NCBI RefSeq assembly: GCF_040115645.1
Contig: NC_089547.1
Span: 3,224,001 to 3,288,000 of the forward strand
Reading direction: 5' to 3'
Source of the DNA: Euwallacea fornicatus
Lineage: Eukaryota > Arthropoda > Insecta > Coleoptera > Curculionidae
Length of the DNA: 64,000 nucleotides
The notes beneath the pieces were generated by a model that saw nothing but the letters and a program-made list of their open reading frames with translations, was not told where the DNA came from and did not search any database. Positions within the stretch are counted from its first letter, which is position 1; every line of letters begins with the position of its first letter. Position numbers and translations under genes: made by a program. Below are positions 12,101 through 25,434 of the stretch, in pieces.

Positions 12101-15100
12101 GATTTCCCCATGCTTGTTTTGTTGAAACCTATTGACTTTTCCATTTTAAGTGGCATGCATTACAAATCTGCCAAAATATGGGAAATTCGATTAGACATAA
12201 ATTTATAAAGAGCACATTTTTTCCTAAGGATCCTTTGGCATTTTGTTCATTCGGCTTGAAATAAAGCATGAATTTGTCGACACTTCCAACCTCGGCCGAA
12301 CATTGGGAGTGGGAACATTTTTGGCAACATTTCAAACACATTTGCCAGAATTTACGATGGAAAAGCAAAATGCGGCAATTCGGAAGTGGATATTGATAAG
12401 CTGGTTTCAAACTTTTTTAAGTTTAAGGTTTAGTATTCACGGGTTTCATTGCCAAGAGTAAAACACACATAATACGATTACATAGGATGTACCAGGTTGG
12501 TGACAAATTAATGTGATAAAGGATGGAAACATACAAATTTGTTTGAAAATTTAATGTATTTAATCGCACACTTACCACTAATATTAACTGTGGACTGTGG
12601 AGTGGCAATTGACTGATGGTTTTAGTGGAAAAGGGATTAACTGAAAAAGAAAATAACACTAAATATATATTGAATGTTATAAATCTAAATTAATCCAAAT
12701 TAAACCTAACAAATAGGACTTCAATTAATTTTGAGTAAATACGGGTAACAATGGATTTTATCGCCGGAATATTGTAACATCACCAGTCGACAATCAGGAC
12801 CATTTATAGTAATTTCAGTATTTATCATATATCGCAATCATCCCAATATTTACCAATACCAAAACAGCTAAAAATGATTTCTTTATTACTTATATTTATA
12901 CGGTATAATGGTAATATCATATTAAAATTGGATAAAACTTCGACTAAAATACCAATTTTGTTTGTGATAACAAACTTAGACAAAACCATTCCTCAATAAT
13001 TACCCCGGGACCCTTAATTTAGCTTTCTCGGCAAAAAGGGCGCGCCCCAGGTTTCAAAACATAATTTTACGCTTAAGCGACTGTTGCAAATTTAATTTTT
13101 AACTTAAACCGAAAATTGGAACGGGGAACTTTTAATGTAATACAAACGGTTAATTTCAGGCTGCAAAATGAGATTTTTGAGGCTAAGGTTTTCAAAACCC
13201 TTATCTGCCCTCCGGTGCCCTCGTAACCGGCAAAAAAAAAGGTCGCCGAGCCTTACGAGAGGATATTACTAGGCAATCGAGTTTGGAATAATCTGAAATG
13301 ATCCTGATTAAAAAATCGTTGTTTACATGAGGCAAAGTGAACACACACCTCATACCTGCAAATCTTGCTTACACTAAATATACTAAACAATTGTTTATAC
13401 TACTGAATTACTATGTTACCGAGCTTTCGTTACTGAATAAACACTGTTACTCAATAAATTCGAAAGAATCGAAAAGGTGATGATGTAGCTCATTCTGCTT
13501 ATAAATTGGTTGATTATACCTCTATTTGCGGCCTATAATAGAAACCCATTTTACTGTAAATTTTGTAATATTGAACTGTTGCCCAACTCATTCCAAAAAT
13601 ACACTGCGCAACTTATCCCAAAAATAAACAGATATTCTTCATAATCCCGTTCAATCCATTCAAGAAATGAAAGTACCAAGTGTTTATTATAATTATTAGC
13701 AAAACGAATAACGGATTAGTGTCGAGACGCATATAGCGCATTTTTTACTTAGCCAACTAATGAAGATGGTTGCTATGGAGACGAATGTCGAATTAACTTG
13801 CATCGCTGATGTAATGATTCAAGACGCGTTGTTTTTCCGTGTCTCCGCAAGGAAAAGAAGGAAAAAGAAAGTTCTGCAAGTCTGCATAGGATACATTTTT
13901 TTGTTATAAAGAAAACATCAAATCAAAAACCCGCATGAGGTATTTTACCTTAATTGAATTGGCGAATTAACTTTCCAAACTGGGAAACCCCGTAGAATTA
14001 ATGTCCTCGAGATAATTAACATTCCACCAAAATTCGCATCGGCACGTATAAAAATAGGAATACATTCCGGTATTCCTAGTTTTTACATGTTTCGGAATTA
14101 TGCCGAAACACGCAAGTTAAGAAGCAAAAAGAGAAATTAAAATAAATTATTATACGGAGTTGTACCATTCGTGGTCTAATTGCGAAATTGTTATTTTCAA
14201 GTAATATGTGGAGTAACTGATTTAAATAAGAAAAAATTATATTATAATACAAATTGTAGAACACATGAAAATCTTGACATTGTCAAAGTAACTGAACAAG
14301 TGTCGTTCGTTTACAGAACGCTACTTAGTACTTTAGTGCATCTATCATTTTAATACGTGTTTTCTCCTACTACAACCAAATAAAACCAAATTTTTACAAC
14401 GAAACGGAAAGCTCATTTGAAATGGTGTGACATCAAATGTGTCAAGTAGTATTTCATTTGACAACCTAGGAAATTCCCTAAATTGGCACTTCCAATCAAG
14501 TGGCGCCTCCTGCCCACATTTGCATCGATGGTTATGTAGAGAATGTAAACTTTTTAAAATTGTTTTTGCTAAAATTAGTCTTCTGCGATACGACAAGTGA
14601 ATAACCCGGCCTGTGTCGTTTGGCGCAACAGCGATGTTATTATTTCAAATATTTTGGATGTAACATTTAGAGCGACGTGACCGATAGTGATAAGATTTCC
14701 GCATTCGGATAACTTCGAATTCCAACTTTAACAGAATCTACTTGTTTTTTTTTATTATTATTTTATTAGTGATTAGATGTTAGTCTTGCCAAACAAAATC
14801 AAAAAAGGCTCAAAATTAGTTTGACTAGTTCTGGAAAATATCGAATTATTGAGCTCTTGTGCCCAACTCTAATTCGGAAAATGAATATTCGTTATTGAGC
14901 GAAATCCATGTATTTATCCGGTCAAGGCAATTAAGTCGTTTGATACGCATCAAACTGGATTTTCCAAATCAAACAATTAGTCGTTTTTGGCAAGCTTTTG
15001 TGCGCCAACGTAACACAGTCGTTAAAGCTCTTTCACACCCGAATACCCAGTATTCCCCAAGAAAAAAACGTTTCTTTGGGAGCAATTTATGTCAAAATCT

Positions 15101-16516
15101 GCAATCAACGGAGGAAAATGCTGTGGCCGAGAATCGAGACCGGCAGCTATTAATATTTCACAAGCAATAAACTGCCCCCTTGAGGGCAGAACGGTTTGAA
15201 CAGAACTTACGAAACGAAATGAAATATGCACCTAAAATATTACCTCAACAAAACGGTCTGAATATAAACCCAGAAAAGCGGCCCTACACGGCACTACCAG
15301 CCCTTAAATGCATTGAGATCTGAATGTGAAACATACGAATAAATTCTCGATTTAACCAACCGACCCGGCACACGCATTATAACGCCGATGATACCACCTT
15401 CATCGCCAAAGTAAAAAAACGCGGACTTCCAACGAAACTTCAGAGGCCGAAGGTGTTATCGCGACTGTATTGTTCAAACCGCCCGCGATAAGAAACAAAA
15501 TCACGTTGTTTCTGGATATCGACCGGCCCTTGCATGCGCAGTCGCACGTGCAAAAGCCGGTTACTGAACCGAAACATCGGCGTCACAGCCACATGTAACA
15601 TGTGATAAGCGGGCGATGTTGCCAAAGCGGAAAACACTTCTGAAGAGAGAGGAATAGGATGAATTGCAGGAAATAAATAAATAATGAATTCGGAAGACGT
15701 TGAGTTGGATATGAAATATTAATGGAGAATATTGGGAAACGCCAAAATTGCGAGAAACAAGGTGTTTGAGGGATGATCATAATTTGTAATGTTATGACTC
15801 ACAACTTAATGTCATTATGTTTATAATCGATTCTATAAAAAAAAAAAGAAAAGTTAGATTATAAATTTAGTACACAATAGTGTTTTAAATGTAATACTAT
15901 TTTCTTTCAAGATCGAGGAGGAAGGTGCCAGCGGAACGTTAATCATGGCGTATTCGAAGTCCCGCACTTGTGGGCACTAAGTATAACAATATGGCCGCCT
16001 TTGTTCATTGTCTGTGTTTTATTGTGACGTTCCGTGCCATGTTCGCCTCATCCAGATAGCTTTTGCCAGTTATAATTCAAAATGCTTTTGGATGCCCAAA
16101 TTCCCCATTAGTTCAACAACCGGAGCGAGTCTGCCGCAAGTCTGAGCTGTCTGTTAGTAGACGTCCGCCATAATTTCGTTTTATTTTGTCTATAACACAA
16201 GTTGAACAAAAACAAAACTGCATGGGGCGATTCTAATTCATCGTTTACCATTGGGATCTCAAAAACTCCGACTGATTCCTTAAATTTTCGAAGAAATTGG
16301 TATACGGATATTTCGAAATTTTTTAAATGTTGTTTATCTTATTAATAGACAGATGTGGGCCCTATATTGGCTCTTGATACTGTCATTGAAGTTCTAAAGC
16401 CTTAAAAGTGATAATTGCAAAACCGTTATATCCAGGAACTTTCAAAATCGAAGGAATAAGTTTTAAAGCTAGTAAATAAATTTCATTGTATTTTATTCAA
16501 TTTTTCATTTAATTCA
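6121..16516. other. 10.4-kb gene desert
   Basis: Apart from the AC microsatellite I see no gene. All open frames are about 115 codons or shorter, with no domain, splice context or codon pattern that convinces me. Slightly GC-richer patches lie near 7060-7300 and 15260-15620, but neither gives a recognisable protein. Confidence 0.45.
7960..7977. repeat. (AC)n microsatellite
   Basis: About nine uninterrupted AC/CA units in an AT-rich background. Confidence 0.9.
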
Positions 16517-16883
16517 ATTGATTGCAATCGGAAGTTTCCCGATATCCGAACGTTATATTTGGTGCTAGACGTAGCTCTGCCCAGGGTTAACGAATCGCTA
16601 CGCCCACCGTAAACACCAAATTGGATTTACGTCTAACGGTTACGTAATTTTAAGTAGATACGGATACATTCGCGGTCTTGTTTTAAGTGCCTATTGATTC
16701 CAATCCGGAAGTTTCCGAATATTATAACGTTGTGATCGATGTATACGTGGCTCGGCCCTGGGTACATATGTACATACGCACACGAGTCGTTATGTCCACC
16801 GTAAAAGCTAAATTGGGTTTATATGTGACATTTACGTCATTTGGAGCGTATACAGGTACATTCGGATGTTCCTTCAAATGTCT
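16517..16883 (+). repeat. Diverged tandem duplication, period about 176-191 bp
   Basis: Two successive units start with ATTGATTGCAATC (16517) and ATTGATTCCAATCC (16693) and share the same order of landmarks: GGAAGTTTCC, AACGTT, a GTAGCTC/GTGGCTC segment, CCCACCGTAAA/TCCACCGTAAA, AAATTGG(A/G)TTTA, TTACG, and GATACATTCG/GTACATTCGG. The second unit ends in AAATGTCT where the first ends in TTAAGTGCCT. A third start (ATTGCCCC, 16884) follows but loses similarity quickly. This looks like a satellite-like duplication that has diverged strongly. Confidence 0.65.
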
Positions 16884-19800
16884 ATTGCCCCTATATTCTG
16901 GTAGGAGAGCTGTTGGCGTACCTTGGATGCAGGGTTAGATTTTTTCATATTCAAATGAAATGGATTCATCAAACATTTCTACTCCTTTCTTCAACTTCTC
17001 TTGTAATTGCCATTAACCACAACTCAGTCCAACTAATACTATTACCAAAATAAAGCGCACCATTATACACAGCATAACAAAAAAAGTCATTGTTCCATAT
17101 ATCTAGGATGCAGTTTTTTTTAATTTCTTAATCAGCGAATAAATGAATGAAAAAGCTGCTAACTTCAAAAAAAATTCAAAAAAATCAGTGACCATATCTT
17201 GGAATCACAGTTAGAATTTTTCGAGAATCTCAAGGAATGCAGTCACAGCGTATTCGTCAAAAGCGATATTTGGATCTAATTGAGATCTTTCGGATAAAAG
17301 ATTTACCGCTACATCCATAGTATCGCTGCGTATCCGGCCAAATTCCACCTAAAGGCAAAACGGGAGAAAATGAAATATGAAATTTACGTGATAAACCTAA
17401 AATATTTCCAGATTTATCACGTAAATTAGTTTTAGTCCTGCCAAAAAGATTAGTTTTAGCAATAAATAGTCGCGATGCCACGTGAAGATATCTCGAAAGA
17501 GGAACCAGCAATTTCTTTCAACTTTCGACTAGCAGATGTTACATAAATGACATAAATACTGAATGCGGCAAAAGTTGGTCATAATTTAGTAGAAAATATG
17601 GCAATTTCTCATGTCGCCAAAACCCTCACGTTCTTTGAAATTTAAAATTTCCGACAAAATCGCAGTCCCTCAATTAGACATGTTAATAAATGCGACACTC
17701 GACGAAAATCGATTTCGGCAAACCTGCCATGGCATGCACATAACATTATCCCAAATTACGTAATTTCTATTCAAAAATCCATGAAACGCGACAACCCCGC
17801 AACTTACGCAAGCACCAATGGAAACAAACCAGAGGGAGAACTCTGGTGGTGGTGGTTTATGGCTCGTTCGAAACGTCACCGTCAGAAAAAAGGTAAGCGG
17901 AAGGGGAATTTAGGCAAGTTGCAGAAAGTTGCTTCATGTATTTTTAGGTAATCCCAATGATGAGGAATAAGCCGAAGAAATGAACCTTTTTAATTAAAAC
18001 TCTAGATATTTAGAGAAGCGATAAGTAGCTGCCATGAAAAGGATGTCCTTGGTATGAAAGACCAGATTAGGCCCTCTCAGGGCAAATTGATCAGAATTAT
18101 GTTAACTTTACCTAGAAGATCATTTTAATTGAAACCAGAAAACTAGTGCCCGTATTCCAACGTTCCCATGCAAATTATTCTCGCGCTAAAGTTTGAGGAA
18201 CTAAATACTCTCATTTTTGAGCACCCAACTTTGATCTCGCCCTTGCAAGATTTTCGCCTTCGACCAGTGTTTCAGTAATCTACAGAAACACAATGCAATT
18301 ACACATTTAAACGCTTAATGGCTATTGTTCATTTTCGCAACAAAAAGGGCCTTTACATCGAATACACATGCGACGGTGGTGACAATGATGGATTACCGCT
18401 GCAAGAAAACCTCAGTTAGAAAATCAGCGGACACAATGCGCAAAACCACAAGTTTATTTTTATCTAAAAGAACTCTTATTTTGATCATATTTCGCCATTC
18501 CTGGCAAAACATATTTTATTTTATACCCTTCATTCGCGCTGGCTTGTTAACTTCCTCATTTGCATACCTAATAGACATTTTAATTATAATTTCGGCAGTG
18601 AACATCATAGCTGCTAATAAAGCATGCAAATGAGGGAGCTGTCCGTATCATCAAATTCCAGTAGTATAAACCAGAGTTGTGAGTGTAACATACTGATATT
18701 CGGAGAAAATTAGCAGTTGCACGTTGTCCACATCTGAATACGGATCCAGAGAATGGAGAAAAACACTGGATAAAATATAGTTTTTTTCCAGGCGCATTAA
18801 GTTGCTAGATATTTTGCGTCTGAAAGAATTTAATTTTTGTTCCAATTCATTCACGTTCGCAGTCCAGCGTACAGGCTGTGTTCAAAATGGCGCTTAAACT
18901 CTTCAGCAGGTTCTGGAGACCACTCTTGATGAGCCCACTCTTGTGAAAAACACACTCTCTTGATCCCACGAAAGTGTGTGTTTTTTTTATTTCTTATTAC
19001 CTTTCATATGTTTAACGCTATAGCCAAGTTAATTTTATCAATGGATTTGTAACAGATAACGGTTCAAATAAACTTATTTTCACGATATTACCACATTAAC
19101 GTACGACTTAATAAGCTTAGCTGTAGAGTTCTGCATTTGTGGGATATTCCGCTGCGTGAAAAAAAAACAGAAAAAAAATAATCCAGAACAAAGCGCGTGT
19201 TTACCCTGAGTAACTAATTCTCCACGGCCTATCTGCAACTATCTCCAGACAAATGTTTCTATAAGAATCTATAAACATTACAAAACCCATTGTTTGATTA
19301 TCTTCACTATACTGCACCGAATGATTGATAAAACACATTGAATGGTTCTCTAAAACTTGAATCATCCGCCCAGTGATTCCATCTCTACCCCGCCCATGCA
19401 GGATATCGGACTTGATAAACAAGCTTTAGGTCTCTGCAAGAAGGGAATCGAGCAGAGTGGAAAAATTTCAAGTCGGCAATTTCCTCTTAATGATAAGTAA
19501 ACATTCCCTACTCCAGGAAAGTGAAACAAACATTTACAAATTGATTTGCAATGACGCAGTCATTTCTGGAATGAAACAGTCATTTATCAACATATTAAAT
19601 ATTGCACTTCTGCGAAGCGATCCCTTGTGGGGCCTTTATTAATCAGTTAAACTCGATATTTGTTTTAAATAAAATTCGGAAGGGCAATCTATCTATGTGG
19701 GTGACTGCACAGCGGAATGTCCCGAAACCAATTACTGTCCTTCAAGCGGCCAATTATCCTCCGAAGCACAATAATTAGACCGCTATTGGACATCCGACAG

Positions 19801-22095
19801 GATCCTGAAAATTCCTGAAAGTCCCCGCTAATTCACTTATAGATAGAATACAGAAAGGGCAAACTTGCGGTGTGTTAGGAATAGGCAATGGGCTTATATT
19901 ATCGGATAAGTAGTTCGAATAACGTAAGATTGGACTTTTGATGGACACAATAAGATACAGGAAAAGCAGTTTAGGACGTTTCCGTACGGTCAAAAAATGC
20001 TTCGGAAACTGGACGGGGTGCCCCCCTAGGGAGAAATTATAAGATGGTTCCTATAGATCGTAAAATGCACGAAAAGGCCTTGTAAGCGCACACGGAAAAT
20101 AAGCGCGGATTCATTACAAATCCAATTTTGCTATGGCATTTTAAATTTCATTTCTGTGCGGTGTACATTAACAAGTAACTGTTTATTAACGAACCGTCGA
20201 AAGCTAGGCAATGACACATATACATACACACACCTAGAGGTATTTGCAATAAATTACTATGGCCACAATTTCCTCACACCACCTGTATTTAATCCTGTGA
20301 ATCTGTAATAAATAATGTAATTCTTGAACTCGAAGAATTCATTTACACTGAAAATGATACTGATCCAGGAGAGGTGTCGCGTGGATATCTCTTGCGCATA
20401 TCTTAAAAAACTAAAATTTGTATGGTTTTACTTTACCCATATCTATTCTAAAACTAACAAAATCTCTTCAAAACACTACAAATTTCCTGACGCCAAGAGA
20501 TCTCAATTTTTGAATAAGGAACTCACGCCAAAAATCAAAATGGTAATAGCATACCTTGTTAAGGGGCTAAAAACTTAATTTGGGCGCAAATTGACTTATG
20601 AATAATTCCTGTTGGTTTTCCAATTAAAATGGGGAATTTAAATTAACTGGAATTTATCCCTACTGAACAGCAGCTTGTCAATTTTTGGGAATATATTGAC
20701 TCAGAATTAAAGATGCTCGGATTTAATTTAATAAAAAAACGTTCCATTTACTTCCAACTGGAGATATACGGTAATTTTAATGATTATTTTTTTATTGCTA
20801 CGTTTGTTGAAACTGGTGAAGATTGGGTCGGGCATTAGGTGAATTTGGTGATTTATCGTGGGCTTTAGGATTTAATTCTAGAACGAAGGAAACACTAAAA
20901 AATGCAGCAAAACGCAGATATACATACTACAGTATAAACACAACGCGGTAGGCATTCTTGCGGATAAGGGAAATGAAACTTGCGGCAGGTGCGTGTGAAT
21001 TTTCCGAAAGTACTTTTTGAAGAGCCCCGGTTTCACCAAATCGGACGTTAATGTGCAGTTTCAGTTAAGCCTCTATTAACGTTCACTATCCACAACCTGG
21101 GAAAAATAGTTTTTAAGCTGAAAGTGGTTTATAAAGGGAAGAAAGGAACTAGAATTGTACCGCTAGGTACTCGGTGGAATCGCCATGTTGCCGAATTTGT
21201 AAATTAAAACATTTGTATATTTTATACCCGAATGTAAAATTAAACTTTCATTTCCATCAGAGTCGCTTTCTGACTTCAACAATTCACTGGCATAGGCCGT
21301 AAATTCTTGAAATTCCCACGAGACAGAAAATTGGCAAGAACTTCATTTATTGAACATTAAGAATTTCCATAAAGGATAAGAAGACAAAATGCGTCGTTTT
21401 GACGTCATTCGAGAAAGCAATTACTCTAATTGCCGGTTTACTTTGAGGTTCATCGTTTGGCTGTAGCTTCCTACTCACTCCATTTGACTTGCAATCCTCA
21501 CTCAGTAATTTATCAGCGCCAGGTATGTGGGTGGATTCTGAATTTTCGACTGTCCACCGATTACGTACAACTGATGGATATATCTAAAGCTGTGAGGATT
21601 GCAGAGTAACTCTTTCCCGTAAATAAAACTAGACGTTCGTCACGGCATGCACAAACATTAATTCAATTAAAATCCCTCTTTTAGCTAATACGTTCCACCC
21701 TGTACCTACATCAAACATCCACCTGAAAAGTGGATTACTCACATCGAAAACGGGGTGTGAAAATGGGACTGTGTCCACTCACGTCTCACACGAGCCTTTT
21801 AAGCAAACCGCAACAGTAAACTGTGTCACAGCATTCACTCTGCAGTCCAACGCTCTCGGACTGATTTAATGGGATCGATATGGAAGCTACAGGGTGCTTC
21901 TATTCAATTATCTCTGAAGGGTCCAGATTAGGTATAGTAGTTATTAAAGAGGATTTAGCTCAGTTGGGAAATTCTAATCTTTAATTTACTGAAATGCTTT
22001 TATTAAGTACAAGCAGTGCTTTAGAAGACAAGGAATTGAACTTGACGAGAAAAGCAAGGAATCTTTCCATTTTAACATTATTTTAAACGGAACTA
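16884..22095. other. 5.2-kb gene-less stretch
   Basis: No gene or transposon that I can support. It contains the perfect 15-bp hairpin at 17381-17427 and a smaller one at about 18947-18981 (arms AAAACACACT and AGTGTGTGTTTT). Open frames reach only about 100 codons and look random. Confidence 0.45.
17381..17427. repeat. Perfect 15-bp inverted repeat (hairpin)
   Basis: AATTTACGTGATAAA at 17381-17395 is matched exactly by its reverse complement at 17413-17427, with a 17-bp loop. No known function is attached. It could be a small cruciform-forming sequence or the tip of a decayed fold-back element. Confidence 0.7.
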
Positions 22096-22502
22096 CAGTG
22101 CGTCCCTGGATAGATGTAACAAGAGGACAAGAGCAACCAAAAATTTTTGAACAACGTCCGCTGGTCGAGTCCTTCCGTTGTAAAATGATGGTAAAAAAAT
22201 GAGTTGATTCCGTGTGAGGCAGGACGTCTTACAAACAAAATTGTAAAAATCGTCACCAAGAAAGTCCCTTTATTTTTTCAAAACACAAAAAAATTCGACT
22301 CAAAAAAGTAGTTTAGATTCCAAATTTTATATGTTCATACCAAATTTCACAAATACAAAAGTTTTTTTTTTCGAAAAAATACATGTTATTTTGAATCATA
22401 CAACAAACACCGCGTAAACACTACAACAAAAAATAATTTTAAAATTTAAAATATCAGATTTACAAACAAACTAATTAGCAACAGGTTTGCCATTTTGGAA
22501 TA

Positions 22503-23318
22503 CAGCAGAACTCAGATGTAACCAACACGTGCTGCAACGAACACTCGGTTACGACGAACAAACAAAAAATCTGGCTCAAGTTTCCATAACGCTAATGTAT
22601 TTTTATTCGGTTATAACAAACTCGTATATAGCAAACATTCAGTTTCAATAAATCATATTTATTATTTTCTGGAACTTTGTGCTCTGTTATACCGAATCGT
22701 TGGGAGATGCTCCTGCGAGCGAGCTGCTGTTTTGGGGAATGAACCAAAAACCACCAAACTTCTGCTTTGGAAGAAATTAATTTAAATGAATGCGACACGA
22801 TTGATGAACACGTGGAAGTTTCTGAATTCCCTGATGATACTGACACTGCTCGAACAATGACCGATGATCAATATGAAGACAGTTCCAGTGATGAAGAGGA
22901 AGTTGACAGAAATGATGAAGTTTTAATCTCCACAGTTCAATAGGTCCTTTCTGTTTCGAAGGTCGTGGCATATCGTGTACAAATGACTTATCCAGAAGAT
23001 GAAAACGTTTTAAATGCGACTGATCTTTTTTGCAAAACAAAATAACTGGAGAGGTATTAAAGGACCGCAAGGTACAGAGTCAAATTACGTACTTCTTTTC
23101 TGCCCAAACTGCGATTTTATTTAAGGTATTTGCTGTTTTTTTCTCATTTAAGATTGTACGCCTATTTACTAGAACCAAAAATTGTATAATTTGACATTTG
23201 ATTAAAACAGAAACTTCGGATCAACAAGCTTTTTTCCTCGGTCGCCTAAAGAGAACCTCTGCACACAACGAACGACAGGCCAAGTCCCTTGGAGGTTCGT
23301 TGTGGCCGGATTCAACGG
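22503..23318 (+). mobile_element. Pogo/Tigger-like element nested inside the 22.1-23.9 kb element
   Basis: Both ends are flanked by TA (22501-22502 and 23319-23320). The right end, read in reverse complement, is CCGTTGAATCCGGCCACAAC followed by GAACCTCCAAGGGAC. This is very like pogo/Tigger termini, which repeat a CAACGAAC-type motif. The left end (CAGCAGAACTCAGATGTAAC) is a diverged partner with further CAACGAAC/GACGAAC copies just inside it. The interior carries the acidic C-terminal coding remnant described separately. Most of the transposase is missing, so it is a non-autonomous derivative. Confidence 0.65.
22762..22943 (+). pseudogene. Acidic C-terminal remnant, possibly of a pogo/Tigger transposase
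   Basis: A plus-strand frame of about 60 codons ends in TAG near 22943. It begins ALEEINLNECDTIDEH and runs into an acidic tail with the cluster SSSDEEE and a final DEVLISTVQ. Pogo/Tigger/CENP-B-type transposases commonly end in an acidic tail, and the pogo-like termini around it fit that reading. No DDE core or DNA-binding domain remains. The family assignment rests on context, not on a diagnostic motif. Confidence 0.4.
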
Positions 23319-23325
23319 TAATTAT

Positions 23326-23735
23326 TCATTCGATGTAACCAGCCATATCGGAACATCTTTCGATCCTTCGTCCGAATTCCTTAAAACTATTTTGAATATG
23401 TTCCATCGTTAAAGAGTTCACGTGATTTGTAATTCTTTGCTGCAATACCGCTGCATCATCAGGAAGCGGTTCGGCATAAACCAATTGTTTGAGCCGACCC
23501 CATAGAGAGAAGTCCAATATTGAAAGGTCTGGGGATCTCGGCGGCCATCGGATTGCTCCGTTTCGGGCAATCCAATTTCCTTCAAAATTAAAACGCTCTT
23601 TTCCGAAAAATACTTTTGTATTGCTCGAATCTGGCACGGACATGTACGATAGCATTCTAAACAACATTTTTTCGCATCTTGAAAAATAGGGACAGTCCAT
23701 TGATGACGATCTTGACAAACTTGTTTGTGAAACAT
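23326..23735 (-). pseudogene. Mariner-like transposase, C-terminal part only
   Basis: A minus-strand frame (stop at 23326-23328) encodes the segment RNGAIRWPPRSPDLSILDF followed by SLWGRLKQLVYAEPL. This is the third-catalytic-residue region of IS630/Tc1/mariner transposases: WPPRSPDL, then xxxDFxLWG, with Asp as the last catalytic residue. The N-terminal DNA-binding domain and the first two catalytic Asp motifs are missing. Upstream sequence to about 23735 is open in overlapping frames, suggesting a frameshift near the broken N-terminal edge. The stop lies only a few bases from the boundary of the nested pogo-like insertion. Confidence 0.75.
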
Positions 23736-23867
23736 CTTCTATAACACGGAATCAACTCATTTTTTTGTGTACCACAGTTTTACAACAAGCAGGACTCGAC
23801 TCCCGTATGTCGTTCAAAAATTTTTGATCCATCTACGCTCTGATTGCATCTGTCCCGGGACACGCTG

Positions 23868-25434
23868 TAGGTTCAATTTTCGGGCGGACTTGGTTTTAAG
23901 CTCTATGTTTAGTCTAAGTCGGGTCTATAACTGAGCCGGAACTAATCTTGAAAAAATAGGAAAGGAGCTTAAGAGACTGCAATTTGAAAATGTAAAACAT
24001 TATCTTGAGCAATAATTTTGCAAGTTATATCCCCGAGTTTCGTCTAAAAGCAGTCAGCCATTCGAAAGGTTGTTGCGTTACGTCATTTCCCTGTCGGGCC
24101 CCATTTCAAAAAGTCTGCATTTTGAATTAAAACCCCGGCATTGATCTTTTGCCTGGAAAATAACAGAAAGCATTTATACCAACTCCACTAATAGGAATCT
24201 CAATATTGATTCTGGCCATTATAAAATATTCTAATCGCAAACTGAATTTAAATTGCTGGAAGTCCGTTTTCGTAGTATTTACGTAAATATAGGTAAACGT
24301 AGCGTAAGAGTATCTAAAACTGTTTAAACGTGAAATGGGTCCGTAAAGCACCACCCCTCATCCTAGGCAATTTCCACTTAATGGGAATGTTAACTTTATT
24401 CGTGAAAGGTGGTCATTTACGCCCTAATTGGTCAATGTGGCAGGGAATAGTGTTCCCTCTTAAATGAGGACAACGAACTCGGCCCTGACACGGCAAAAAG
24501 TGACCAAGAACTCCTGTGGCGTATATTAATTATCAGTGGTGTTATCACGGAACAAATACGAGCGATCCGAGCGCCCTCAAGGGCCGCCTGCCCCCCACAA
24601 TGGAACAAAAATTAAATGCAAATTTTATGGTTTTACAGGAAGAGCTACACGGTTTTACAACAACGAAAAAAATTAAAATAATAATAAAAAAAAATCCACG
24701 ATTAATTCAAACTAGTTAATCTTCATTTTTAGCGTTGAGATTTGGCTTCGCTCCAAGTGCATGCTTATGCATTAATGCTATATTATGTTGAACCTTTCGG
24801 CAAAGCATGCAAATACGCTTTTCTTGTTTAAAGCTTCTTAACGGCTTTAAGGGACGCACTCTACAGCTGCGTCACTCTGCAGATGTGGATAATTAACGTT
24901 ATTTAATTGTTAGCGTCTTCCGGCATGTACGTTTTGCAACTTTTCGAAATCGCCATCGCCTAAATGTGCACTCATGAAAATTGCAAATGCACCGAAAATA
25001 GGGCCGTAAGGGCCCGAATACGGGGGTACACCTGCCGTCTGGAAAGGTCAACTTTAACTTAAGTTCAGCCATTGTTTGTTGTTCGCAACAAAATTGTCAC
25101 CCTAATATTGATCTTCGCCCGTTGTTTTCAGCCAGTTTTGTGTGAAATTGGCAAAAAAGGGGGAACTGGATTTTGCTTAATAAAACTTTTAGGGTGAATA
25201 CAAATTATCCTCGAAATAATCGCAGCCAGGGGTATGAACGGAAGTGCGCTTTATAATTTGGGATGGCACTGGGTACACATGGGGAAAATAGCTGCAAGCG
25301 GATGTTACCGTGAATTCGATACCATTTTTAATTTTCCATCGGGAAGGAAAAAAGAAATCACCTTTAACTTTGATTTTCGAGGTCTATCATGACATCGCTT
25401 ACCTGCGAATGATTAGAGGACCAACAATGTGATA
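23868..25434. other. Gene-less stretch between two transposons
   Basis: Short open frames only; no domain or repeat recognised. Confidence 0.45.

Larger units (their letters stand above)
22096..23867 (-). mobile_element. Long-TIR mariner-like element, interrupted by a nested pogo-like element
   Basis: TA-flanked element. Its left arm (22096 to about 22220) and the reverse complement of its right arm (about 23745-23867) align over about 120 bp and share AAAAATTTTTGAAC, GTCGAGTCCT and AAATGAGTTGATTCCGTGT. The termini read CAGTGCGTCCCTGGA and CAGCGTGTCCCGGGA. A C-terminal transposase remnant lies just inside the right arm on the minus strand. A second element with its own termini sits at 22503-23318. 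The host element has therefore been both internally deleted and used as an insertion target. Confidence 0.8.

Noticed and set aside
18325..18633. 102-codon plus-strand frame with a hydrophobic end
   Set aside because: AT-rich codons, no motif, no supporting signals; consistent with chance.
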